Assembly: GCA_003116975.1 (NCBI GenBank)
Contig: BGKB01000242.1
Location: forward strand, 310,001-374,000
Direction: 5' to 3'
Length of the DNA: 64,000 nt
From: Aurantiochytrium sp. KH105
Taxonomy: Eukaryota; Sar; Bigyra; Thraustochytrida; Thraustochytriidae
This document shows, one piece after another, positions 46,373-55,110 of the stretch; the stretch's first letter is position 1, and each line of letters starts with the position of its first letter. The notes under the pieces were generated by a model, which had not been told where the DNA came from, did not search any database, and worked only from the letters and a program-made list of their open reading frames with translations. The position numbers and the translations under genes are program-made.

Positions 46373-49300
46373 CTAGAGCAAGGCCGAGGCGGAGCGAGCG
46401 GGCCCTCGCGCGGCGACTGGGGCCAGCTCCGGCAGACTCACGCGGTGCATGATTTGGTCCCGGTGCAAGAGCGCTCGTTGGGAGGGCTTGGGGGCGAACT
46501 CGCGAGGACCCTTGCGGCGGGCCTTGGCAGCAGACAGAAGCAAAAGCTGCGCAGAGGACATGCTGGCGGTCGGGTCAGGTTGCAGGAAGCGCTCACGATC
46601 CCGGACATCGGACATGTAGTTGAGCTTGAACTTGTTGCGCGTCTTGGCGCGAAGAATCGCCAAACCATCGACCTCGTTACGCTCTCGGTACTCGTTCGCT
46701 TCGTCCCGAATGCGATCGTGTGCGCGCTCCACAGACTCGAAGGACTTGAGTTTGGTTGTGTTGGAATGAAAGACCGACACCGCCTCGCCAAGCTTTTTGG
46801 CGCGGTGTACAATTAGAGTTTTGCGCTTGGCCCAGGAAAGCGCACTGCCGAGGGACCACGCGTGCTCTTGACCAAACATGCCGATAGACGCGCCATCAAT
46901 TGTCCACAACATGACGGTACAGTCGGTGCTCGTGGTCACAACAAGGTCGAGCGGAGAGGATACGGACTCGCTCCAGCGCACGTACTGAATGTTCACGAGG
47001 GTTTCGTTGTGAGCTTGCCATTCATTACGGGGACTGCTGAGCTTAAATTTGGCCCTCTCGAGAGCCACGCCTTTGTCAAGATGCGCCAGATTCCATACCT
47101 TGATAATTCCTGACGTATCTCCGGCAAAGAGATAGGCATTGGTGTCCTTGTCCGTGGCTAGGGCAGCAATGCTCGCGGCAGCGTCGTGCTGGCCGTCGAG
47201 CTCAAAAAGCATCTTGCCGTGGACATGATCCCAGAAACGGATGAAGCCGTCCGCGCCAGATGTCGCAAGACAATTGAGACGTTGTAGATAGACGAGTCCT
47301 TCGATGGCCAGGCGGTCGGGCCGCGGAACACCACGAAGTTGGATGCGCTTGCGACGCTTTTCGGCAGCGCTGGCAAGAAAGTCAATTTCAGCCTGTTTTG
47401 CAAAACCGCCAAGCTCCGTGGCGCGGCGCTCCAGCCCAAGGCGCCGATCTGGCATAATCGCCTCCATATTGTTGCTTCTGGCTCGTAAGCTCGCGTCGAG
47501 GCGCGTGGGCGCTGCGACCGTCGACTGCCGGACAAGACGTCGGTAGTCGCCGATGTCGGCATCCTCGATTTCGTCGTCGTTGTCGAAATCCATTTCGCTT
47601 TCGCACGCAAGCGCGAGGCCGCAGTTTGTCATGCTTGTCTTCTTGGCGCCAGCGGCCTGAAGCCCAGATGGGAGAAACGGCGAGGATCCAGGGTTCAGAG
47701 CGTACAAAAGTTGTCGTCTCGCTGCACCGGCCCTATGCTCTTCGTAAGCACCAGGTTTCATTAGCAAACGCGCAGAGGGCGTGTGGCCAGACCGGCCCTT
47801 GAGAAAGCCGCTCGACAGCGACCAGAGCAACAAGCGGCCATCGTCTGCAGCCGTGGCAATGGTGTTGTGCCCGCAGTACACGACGCAGTTCACGTCGTCT
47901 TGATGGGCCTTTTCGACGTGCTCAGGAAGAGGCAAGGCCAAGTCGCTCTCGGTGACGTCGCGATCCTTCTCCTTGAAGATGAAGACGCGGCGGTCCCAGC
48001 CCGTGGCAACAAGATAGGTGTTCTCTACAGTGTAACCGTTGCCCTCGACGATGTCTGTGAAGCAGGCGAGTGAGGTGACTTCTTGCTCTGCGTCTGTAAT
48101 CGAAATAAGGGGTGGCTTTTCTCCGTTGACGGTCTTGGTGAACTCACCCAGACATGCGCCATTATTAAAGTTCCAGACCTTGATGGTGCCATCGTGCGCG
48201 CCTGTGAAGAGTCTACGACCTCCGGTGTCAAAACACACGCTTGTGACATTTTCTTTATCATGCGGGTGTAAGAAGCGAAAAGATAGAGAGCCCGTGAAAA
48301 CGTCCCAGACGTGAATTTCCGTGCCAGCAGCGCTGACGAGTTGATGGAAACTCTCATTGAAGAGAGCCGCGGTTACAGGAAATTGATGGCTCTTGCGGGC
48401 AGCCGGCAGTACAACCTTGGCATGACGTACGTGAAGCTCGCGATCGAAAACCACGAGCTGTTGCAGATGCTCGTCAAACACCATCCCGGAGAGTGACTTG
48501 AGACCAGGGCCTGCAAAGGTGATCTGCTGAACGCAGTAGAACGTCACCAAGTCCCAGACTCTGGCCACATTTCGCTCGTTCAAAGCGATGAGCTGATGTT
48601 CAGTCTCATTGATGCAGAGACCAAGGATTGGCGCATCAATTTCGTCGGGATCATTGATTTCGCGGTTCACAGCACAGGTAAATGGGTTCCAGAAAAGGAT
48701 GCGACGCTCGATGCCAGCACTAGCGATTAACTTGTTGCGAGCGATCCACGCAAAGTCATAGACCGCCTTTTCGTGGCACTGAAAGCGCCTGAGCACGCGT
48801 CGGCGTTCGATGTCCAGAAATGCAATGACTCCATCGCTGGAGCAAGAGACAATCGCGCCGATCGTGTCATCAATGAGTATTTTGCTCCCTCTGTCCTGGT
48901 GAACACGAAGACGAAAGTATCGGTTTACTCCCTGAGGTACACGCGTGCGACTGGCAATATCGACGTCGGTGTCGGCGAACAGCCACCTGGCCGGGTCGAG
49001 GTGCCACACATGGACAAAGCCAATGTCATCGATGCAAGCCAGAACCTCGCGGCCTTCGCTCAGCGGCCCTTGGTAATACGCGAGAGCCAGAGGATTATTT
49101 GGAAGCGGGCGAATGCGCCCCACGCAGTCGAATCCAAGACCGGTATCGTAAAAGGAGATGACGCGATCGCTTGTTGCCACGGCGAGGGTGTTGGACTCTT
49201 TCATGAAGCAACAATCATTCGCCCATGCAGGCGCTGCGGCGCGTTGATACCTGACGGGGCACATGGATTCGCGCGGACGAAGCTGCGAAGTCTTGGAAGG

Positions 49301-50257
49301 AGAAGGAGGAGAAGAAGAAGAAGAAGCCACGGACTCGGATACGTTCGATGATTCACTGGCTGCAGCAGGTGCCTTTTGCTTGCCTTTTCCCTTTTGGCGC
49401 GCCCCAGTGCTGAGCGTTCCTCCCCCAGGCGCGCGAGCATCCTCTCCACCAGATGCGCGACGGGAATTTCGTATCGGGCGCTCTGGATTGTGGGTAATGG
49501 TGCGTGCGAAGGCAAGCTTCTTGGTGGCTTGCCAAAGCCTCACGGACCCGTCCTCACTGCAAGTGGCATAGACCCCACCCATATCGTGCAGGACGCGTGT
49601 GCTGATGATCCGCTTGGTATGGTGAAGTTTGGCGTTCTCCACGGGCTCTTCAAACTCCTGCGGCTCATATTGACATTTGATTTCCTCCTTTTCCATGAGT
49701 TCTGTGCCCTTGTTTTCGAGAAGCATGAATTCTGTAAATTCTTGCCAATCCACAGTGCCGTCAGAGTTGGCGTCGATCTTCATGAAGAGATTACTGAGCT
49801 GCCGCTGGCTAAGGTTGTCACCGAGAATGTGGCCAAAGGCGTTGAGGAACTCCTCCATATCAAGACCGCCGCCTCCGTCCTCGTCAGCAAGCTCGAAGGC
49901 GAGCCTTAATTCCTGCAACTTGTCGAGGCTGATCATGTTGCTCTCGCCTTTTCCGCGTGCATTTTCCAGCATGTCGGACGCGGTGTGTTGTTTCGTGGTC
50001 GGCTTCTTTTGCTCGACGCTTTGCACGTTCTTCTCGTCGTCTTCGTCTTCGTCTTCGTCTTCGTCTTCGTCTTCGTCTTCGTCTTCGTCTTCGTCTCCGT
50101 CTTTGTCCTTGTCTCGGTCGTTGTTGCCGTCGCCGTTGCCGTCGTCGTCACATTCCTCAAAGCACACGAGGCGGCTTTGCGTCTCATGTTGCGCAGAGGC
50201 CTGACCCTTCCCCTTCGTGTCCTCTTCCGCTGCCATGCTTCCTTTGCGCTCGCTCAT
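46373..50257 (-). CDS. EF-hand/WD40-repeat protein 2 (WDR49-like)
   Basis: This 1294-residue protein starts at the ATG at 50257. A very acidic N-terminal run (alternating Asp/Glu, encoded by a GTCTTC-type hexamer repeat around 50040-50095) precedes two canonical EF-hands at about residues 125-180: ELADEDGGGGLDMEEF and KIDANSDGTVDWQEF. Both keep the Asp/Glu calcium ligands. WD40 repeats follow from about residue 215 to 1180, with low-complexity inserts; examples are EDGSVRLWQA, DGTIKVWNF, ADDGRLLLWSL and GADGFIRFWDH. The C terminus is basic. The layout is that of WDR49 and its relatives, which associate with axonemal doublets in animals. It is a paralogue of 26180-30754, though the two differ much in low-complexity parts. 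It is divergent from the Ser-rich gene at 50842. Confidence 0.9.
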   Translation of the reverse strand: MSERKGSMAAEEDTKGKGQASAQHETQSRLVCFEECDDDGNGDGNNDRDKDKDGDEDEDEDEDEDEDEDEDEDDEKNVQSVEQKKPTTKQHTASDMLENARGKGESNMISLDKLQELRLAFELADEDGGGGLDMEEFLNAFGHILGDNLSQRQLSNLFMKIDANSDGTVDWQEFTEFMLLENKGTELMEKEEIKCQYEPQEFEEPVENAKLHHTKRIISTRVLHDMGGVYATCSEDGSVRLWQATKKLAFARTITHNPERPIRNSRRASGGEDARAPGGGTLSTGARQKGKGKQKAPAAASESSNVSESVASSSSSPPSPSKTSQLRPRESMCPVRYQRAAAPAWANDCCFMKESNTLAVATSDRVISFYDTGLGFDCVGRIRPLPNNPLALAYYQGPLSEGREVLACIDDIGFVHVWHLDPARWLFADTDVDIASRTRVPQGVNRYFRLRVHQDRGSKILIDDTIGAIVSCSSDGVIAFLDIERRRVLRRFQCHEKAVYDFAWIARNKLIASAGIERRILFWNPFTCAVNREINDPDEIDAPILGLCINETEHQLIALNERNVARVWDLVTFYCVQQITFAGPGLKSLSGMVFDEHLQQLVVFDRELHVRHAKVVLPAARKSHQFPVTAALFNESFHQLVSAAGTEIHVWDVFTGSLSFRFLHPHDKENVTSVCFDTGGRRLFTGAHDGTIKVWNFNNGACLGEFTKTVNGEKPPLISITDAEQEVTSLACFTDIVEGNGYTVENTYLVATGWDRRVFIFKEKDRDVTESDLALPLPEHVEKAHQDDVNCVVYCGHNTIATAADDGRLLLWSLSSGFLKGRSGHTPSARLLMKPGAYEEHRAGAARRQLLYALNPGSSPFLPSGLQAAGAKKTSMTNCGLALACESEMDFDNDDEIEDADIGDYRRLVRQSTVAAPTRLDASLRARSNNMEAIMPDRRLGLERRATELGGFAKQAEIDFLASAAEKRRKRIQLRGVPRPDRLAIEGLVYLQRLNCLATSGADGFIRFWDHVHGKMLFELDGQHDAAASIAALATDKDTNAYLFAGDTSGIIKVWNLAHLDKGVALERAKFKLSSPRNEWQAHNETLVNIQYVRWSESVSSPLDLVVTTSTDCTVMLWTIDGASIGMFGQEHAWSLGSALSWAKRKTLIVHRAKKLGEAVSVFHSNTTKLKSFESVERAHDRIRDEANEYRERNEVDGLAILRAKTRNKFKLNYMSDVRDRERFLQPDPTASMSSAQLLLLSAAKARRKGPREFAPKPSQRALLHRDQIMHRVSLPELAPVAARGPARSASALL

Positions 50258-50841
50258 GGCCCACGTGGCCGCCGCGGTGGCGTCGTTGGCGACACCAGTT
50301 TTCGGCGCTGTCCTTCCTGGCCGATGCCGGCTCGCAGTGCAAGGTCATGTGCCGGGGCTGCCTTCCTCGCCTTGCCACGCCTTTCCCTTTCTCGCTAGCA
50401 CCGCTGGGCCAGCGCGTGCATGTCCCGGATCTCGCGCGCGGGCTCCGCGGCATTGGCGTCTCCGCGGCGGGCGTTCTCGCGTCGCACACCCTCCGGCTTG
50501 CGAACGCGGGTCCCGCTGGAGCGAATAGATCTTTTGGAGCGGCTTCGGAGTCCTTGGAACGTACGGAAGCTCTGGGACGTCTGGCCGTCGCGGAAAGGGG
50601 AAAAAATTCTCGCGGCCAGACCCGGTTAACGCGGCCGTCGAGCGCAGCAGGGCGACGGGGCGCCGCGCGCGAGGGGCGCCGGCCGCGCGCGTGCAGGCCC
50701 GAAGCGCGGCACCGCACGAGAGGCGGCGCTAGGCTCGGTGTCGGGCTCTTCTTGCGAAAAAGGGACCTGCGAGTGAGGACCTTTTGGGGGGAAAGGGTTC
50801 GTTCATTTGGGCGGCTGGCGGCACTCGTGCGCGCGCTCTCG
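50258..50841. other. divergent spacer, GC-rich
   Basis: This is the shared 5' region of EF-hand/WD40 protein 2 and the Ser-rich protein. Frames remain open on the plus strand back through the WD40 gene, but they are Arg-rich and antisense to it, so the coding start is placed at 50842. Confidence 0.45.
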
Positions 50842-52381
50842 ATGGGGCCCCACGCTAGGGCACGAGTACCTGGCACGGCGAGGACGCAGGCGGCGAGCTC
50901 CCAGAGCAAGCTTGCAGGACTTGTTTTGAGTGATGACGAAAGCGATTTGAGCGACTCCAACAGCGAAGACGATCAATCAGCAAAAGTGACTCGACGTAGG
51001 GCTAACGACGGCGCGAAACCTTTGAACAATGCTGATCAGGAGTCGCGTGTGACAAAGGCGCGGACGAAGCAACCGGTCTCGGATAGATCAGCAAGATCAA
51101 TCGTGCAAGCTACACGGGGCAGTCGTGAAGGCGCACCTGCTGCTGAAGGGGATGAGGATGGCGATGACGACGACGACAACGACGACGAGAGTTCCGAAAA
51201 TGACGAGGTATCGGACGAGATCACGGTGGGAGGCGACTTGCCGTCGCAGCAATGGGACCGGACTCGGGCTGACATTGTAATGGACCGACTCGAGTACATG
51301 GACCAAAGAGAGCTCGCCGAAGAGCTCGTGAAACACATTTTGGCGCATCCTGATGAAGCGACGTCGATTTTGCTCAAGCGACCTGACGTGTCTCGTCCCA
51401 TGTTGGAGTGCATCGCGACGAGGAGCAAAGTCTTTGAGGCAACTTTGGTCGATGTAAAGGGCAGCACCAGCAGCCATGATGTAAATCCTGCCGCTTCGTC
51501 GCGAGGCGTGGACACGACTGCTTTGCGAGACAATAACAATAGCCGTTTGATGCATAGCCAACGAGAAAGCAACGAACGTGAGGAGCGTATGAAGGGCGTC
51601 ACAAAAAGGAAGAGTATGTCGACGTCATCGTCGTCGACAAGTCCAACATCGAGTCAGCGGCAGCGGGATGCGAGGACGCAAGCTTCTCACATGGAAAGCG
51701 AAGAGGGCGCGTCACGGACCTTATCCTCGTCATGCACAGAAGCGCAGTCAAAGGCATCGTCGTGTCCGTCATCAGCGGATGCAAGTCACGCGGGCTCAGG
51801 TACGCAAAATGGAAAGGAGGTGGTCAAGCTTTCTTCTTCTTCTTCTTCTTCTTCTTCTTCTTCTTCTTCTTCTTCTTCTTCTTCTTCTTCTTCTTCTCTT
51901 GGTGTGATTAAATCAAATGACAAAGTACGCAGTGAGGTCGCACCGAAAGGAGACGTGCCACGACCTCACTTAGAGGCAAACGAGGCGGTCAAAGGAGGTG
52001 CATCGCAGTCATCACAATCTTCTTCGTCCTCGTTGTCGTTGTCGACTTTATCATCAACAGCATGTAAACGACCCGAGCACGAGGCAGGCGAGGGAGGAGC
52101 CTCACAGTCATCACAATCATCATCACAATCATCATCGTCGGCAGCCTGTCACACACCACGTGCAAGGGCGAAAAAGGTCGCAGCGAAATCGATTTCGTCG
52201 CCATGGCGGAAGTCGATCGCCGTTTGTCAACAGAAAAGTTCGCAAGGAGATGGGCCTAAGGAATCTCTACAAGTTGACGAGCGTGAAAAACCTTTACCAG
52301 GAGATAACTCCCAATCGGGTCCAGAAGGAACTCCCCATTCATCAAAGAAACGAAATCGGGCAGAGTCCACAACAAATTCTG

Positions 52382-52421
<40 letters not shown>

Positions 52422-52548
52422 GGAGCAGCAAAAGAAAAAAAACAAGACGTCGTCACGAGTTATTGATCTGATCTCAAGCGACCGAGGATCTGAACCGCAA
52501 TCCAGCGCAAAGAAGAAAAAGGAGCCAGAGGTGATTAATTTATGCTGA
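50842..52548 (+). CDS. Ser-rich low-complexity protein ending in SUMO-interaction-like motifs
   Basis: The first ATG outside the antisense WD40 gene (50842) gives 568 residues. I do not recognise the whole. A conserved-looking helical segment, ADIVMDRLEYMDQRELAEEL and onward to about residue 195, may be the only folded part. Before it is an acidic Ser/Asp/Glu stretch. After it come long Ser runs, including about 22 consecutive Ser encoded by a TCT array (51829-51898), and a poly-Gln run encoded by CAG (about 52384-52420). The last 35 residues hold two hydrophobic-acidic motifs, RVIDLISSD and PEVINLC at the very C terminus. Each fits the SUMO-interaction pattern (V/I-x-V/I-D/N-L with acid or Ser next). 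A nuclear, SUMO- or ubiquitin-linked role is inference only. It is convergent with CSN3. Confidence 0.6.
51829..51898 (+). repeat. (TCT)n coding trinucleotide array (poly-Ser)
   Basis: About 22 consecutive TCT codons with no synonymous variation, indicating recent expansion by slippage, inside the Ser-rich gene. Confidence 0.9.
52384..52422 (+). repeat. (CAG)n coding trinucleotide array (poly-Gln)
   Basis: About 12 CAG codons in a row near the 3' end of the Ser-rich gene. Like the TCT array it uses one codon only. Confidence 0.9.
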
Positions 52549-52684
52549 AAGGCGTCTTCTCCATGTATACAAAAATTGAAAATGATTGGAATTTGATCAG
52601 GCAAGTCTGTTGTGATGAATAAGAGGAGTGTTTTCGTTGCATCGTTTCGGAGAGAAATGTGAAACGAAAAACGCGGGCGCAAAT

Positions 52685-54346
52685 CTAGGTTGCAAAAGAT
52701 ATCGCTGGCGCGCCCGTGTCGGCAAGCTGGGAAATGAGGCGCTGGGAACCAGACACACTAATGTCAAGTTTGTGAAGGTCCTCAAGAAGGCGCTGCAAAT
52801 GGCCCATTTGTCGTTCAAGAGCAGTTGCGTCGCGAGCAGCCTGATCGGGGAGCGAGGAAAGAAGGGTCACGATGCCAGTATCCTGCGCAATGGAAACCGG
52901 AAAGTCTTCGTCCTCGATGAGCTCCCAGAGGATTTCCTCGAGATGACTTACAGAGAGCTTCTCGACACAATCCGCAAAGACGGGCTCGTGCGGGGCAAGT
53001 GAGGTTTGCTCGGTCTGCCGCAATAAAGGCGCAGACGAGGCGGAGACGGCTGCGGTACCCTCGGAAGCGCTTCCTGCGGCCTGCTGCTGACGCGCGCCGC
53101 CTGCGACCCCTTCTGTGTTGACCGTACTTGAGGAGGAGACGGGGTGCTCCCCTGTGGCGGCGCCAGCGCCAGAATGAACCTCTGGCCCGCGCGCAGGAGG
53201 CCTCGAAGGACGCTGGCTATGTGCCGAGGCCTGCGCGGGCCTCTTGGGATGACCCCCTATGGGCGCGTGCGTCGCTGTTGAAGCGCTCGACGAAGAAGAG
53301 TCACCCATGCGGATGGGCGGAGCCTCAATGAGGCTAATCATGTCGGAAATGCGGAGCGTGCTGTAGACGGCCTTGAGCTCGCGCACGCGCTGGCGCAAGA
53401 GCGCACGGTCGAGTTCCTTGGCCAGACCCATGTTGTTGTCATTGATAAGCACAGTTGTTTGAGCACGTAAGCTGTCTCGCAACGTTTGACGCTGGCCTGA
53501 AGCAAATGCTTTTGCGATGGTTTCATAGGGCTCAATTTGCGGGATGGGCTTTTGACGGCCAAAGGCGTTTTGCAAAGGTACAGGCGCAGCGGGTGGGAGC
53601 ATGGCGATGGCGCCGCGCGCAATGAGCGAGACGAGGTGGAGGTGCTTGAATGCTGCAAGGGCAACAGCACTGACATCCTTGGCTGGCAGCGTGAGCACCA
53701 TTTCGAATGCGGCGAGTGCGTCTTCGAAGCGACGCAAGCCCACGAGGGCGCGACCTTTGTAGTAAAAGAAGCGTTGCACGTCGAGGGCTTCCATGTAGGG
53801 CACAGCTGAGAAGAAGGATTGGTCGACAAGGTCGCCAGCAGCACGGTAATCTTTGGCGACCAAGGCAACTTGCAGAAAGTGCACGTGCGCCGGTGAGATT
53901 GCGCCGGCATTGACGCTGGACACGATCTGCAGGAGTTTCGATGCAGCTTGGAGGGCACAAACGGCTAGCAGCACGTTGTTGTTGGCACTTGAACTTAAAA
54001 AGGACGCGAGTTCGCCCACTTCTCGATGTGCGCAGAACAAGTCATTTGGCGCGACTGCATTTGTGAATGTAGTGACCCGAATTATTGTTTTCTTTCCGTC
54101 AGTATCCTGCGCTGTCTCTGCGGCTTCGACTTTGAGCGCTGCGAGAAGGAGAAAGAGAGCGCAGAGAGGCGTGCGGGCCGGGTCTGCCACTTTGATGGCG
54201 TCTTCGATGTCGCTGATGCGAGCAGGGCCTGTCTCGATCTGGACACGGCATTTTCTGAGCTTTTCGATACGCTCGTAGAGATCCTGCTCTCGCGCCGGCG
54301 CCGCCTCTGCCGGCGCGACCTCGAGCAGCTCGAGCAGCGTCTCCAT
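52685..54346 (-). CDS. CSN3: COP9 signalosome subunit 3 (CSN3) with internal insertion
   Basis: The ATG at 54346 gives 553 residues, against about 420 in animals. The helical-repeat part is recognisable by FFYYKGRALVGLRRFEDALAAF with VLTLPAKDVSAVALAAFKHL, then IPQIEPYETIAKAF, the diagnostic NDNNMGLAKELDRALLRQRV, and YSTLRISDMISLIEAP, which enters the PCI winged-helix. About 110 Ser/Ala/Gly/Pro-rich residues then interrupt the winged helix before it resumes with HLEEILWELIEDEDFPVSIA. The C-terminal helix of CSN3 follows (ALERQMGHLQRLLEDLHKLD). CSN3 is a scaffold subunit of the complex that removes NEDD8 from cullins; the F-box protein at 6817 would act in the same ligase system. Two ATG-less codon stretches upstream keep the frame open but are excluded. 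Confidence 0.9.
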   Translation of the reverse strand: METLLELLEVAPAEAAPAREQDLYERIEKLRKCRVQIETGPARISDIEDAIKVADPARTPLCALFLLLAALKVEAAETAQDTDGKKTIIRVTTFTNAVAPNDLFCAHREVGELASFLSSSANNNVLLAVCALQAASKLLQIVSSVNAGAISPAHVHFLQVALVAKDYRAAGDLVDQSFFSAVPYMEALDVQRFFYYKGRALVGLRRFEDALAAFEMVLTLPAKDVSAVALAAFKHLHLVSLIARGAIAMLPPAAPVPLQNAFGRQKPIPQIEPYETIAKAFASGQRQTLRDSLRAQTTVLINDNNMGLAKELDRALLRQRVRELKAVYSTLRISDMISLIEAPPIRMGDSSSSSASTATHAPIGGHPKRPAQASAHSQRPSRPPARGPEVHSGAGAATGEHPVSSSSTVNTEGVAGGARQQQAAGSASEGTAAVSASSAPLLRQTEQTSLAPHEPVFADCVEKLSVSHLEEILWELIEDEDFPVSIAQDTGIVTLLSSLPDQAARDATALERQMGHLQRLLEDLHKLDISVSGSQRLISQLADTGAPAISFAT

Positions 54347-54636
54347 GCTCGCTTCTCTGCTCGTGCGCAGCGCAGCAATCCAATTCCGTGCGCGGGCGCA
54401 GGGGAGGGCGCGCGAGTAGCGAGGGCGGCCGGTGCGCACGCGCGCGAGTGCACGGACAGAGGTCTTTTCTGCGTGCGGGGAGCTTGCCGTTGCACGAGAT
54501 ACGGGACTGGCGAAGCTGTATTCCTGACAACTTTTTGTTGTATCTTTTTTCCTCTTGTTCGAGAGAGAGTGCAATTGTGGGCGTTATGTCGAACATGCCA
54601 CCGGGACCTTGGACGCAAGCCCTGGTCAAGGGAGCA
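54347..54636. other. 5' flank of CSN3
   Basis: These 290 bp upstream of the CSN3 start contain no recognisable gene; the probable promoter is followed directly by the minisatellite. Confidence 0.4.
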
Positions 54637-55110
54637 TGACGATATTTGCTGGCAGAGTTGACGATATTGCGTTGACGATGCTGCGCTGACGATGCTGCGC
54701 TGACGATGCTGCGCTGACGATGCTGCGAATCGCTGCCAGAATTGACGATATTGCGAATCGCTGCCAGAATCGACGATGCTGCGAATCGCTGCCAGAGACG
54801 ACGACACTGCGAATCGCTGGCAGGATCGACGATGCTGCGAATCGCTGCCAGCATTGAAGATACTGCGAATCGCTACCAGCATTGAAGATACTGCGACTCG
54901 CTGGCAGAATTGACGATATTGCGAATCGCTGGCAGAATTGACGATATTGCGAATGGTCGCTGCCAGCATCGGAGATATTGCGAATCGCTGCCAGCATTGA
55001 AGATACTGCGAATCGCTGTCAGCATTGAAGATACTGCGAATCGCTACTAGCATTGAAGATACTGCGAATCGCTGCCAGCATGGAAGATACCGATCGCTCA
55101 AATTGTCGAT
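54637..55110. repeat. 28-bp minisatellite built from 14-bp half units
   Basis: The consensus unit is TGACGATATTGCGA followed by ATCGCTGCCAGAAT (28 bp). It is repeated about 15 times with substitutions such as ATATT/ATGCT/ATACT and GACG/GAAG. At the left end (about 54672-54725) only the 14-bp half unit TGACGATGCTGCGC is repeated four times, and degenerate copies run on to about 55190. Because 28 is not a multiple of three, frames stay open through it in more than one phase; these are not genes. Confidence 0.92.

Noticed and set aside
49957..50841. 5' extension of the Ser-rich protein (frame open from 49957)
   Set aside because: It is antisense to the N terminus of EF-hand/WD40 protein 2 and reads as Arg/Leu repeats complementary to the Asp/Glu run.
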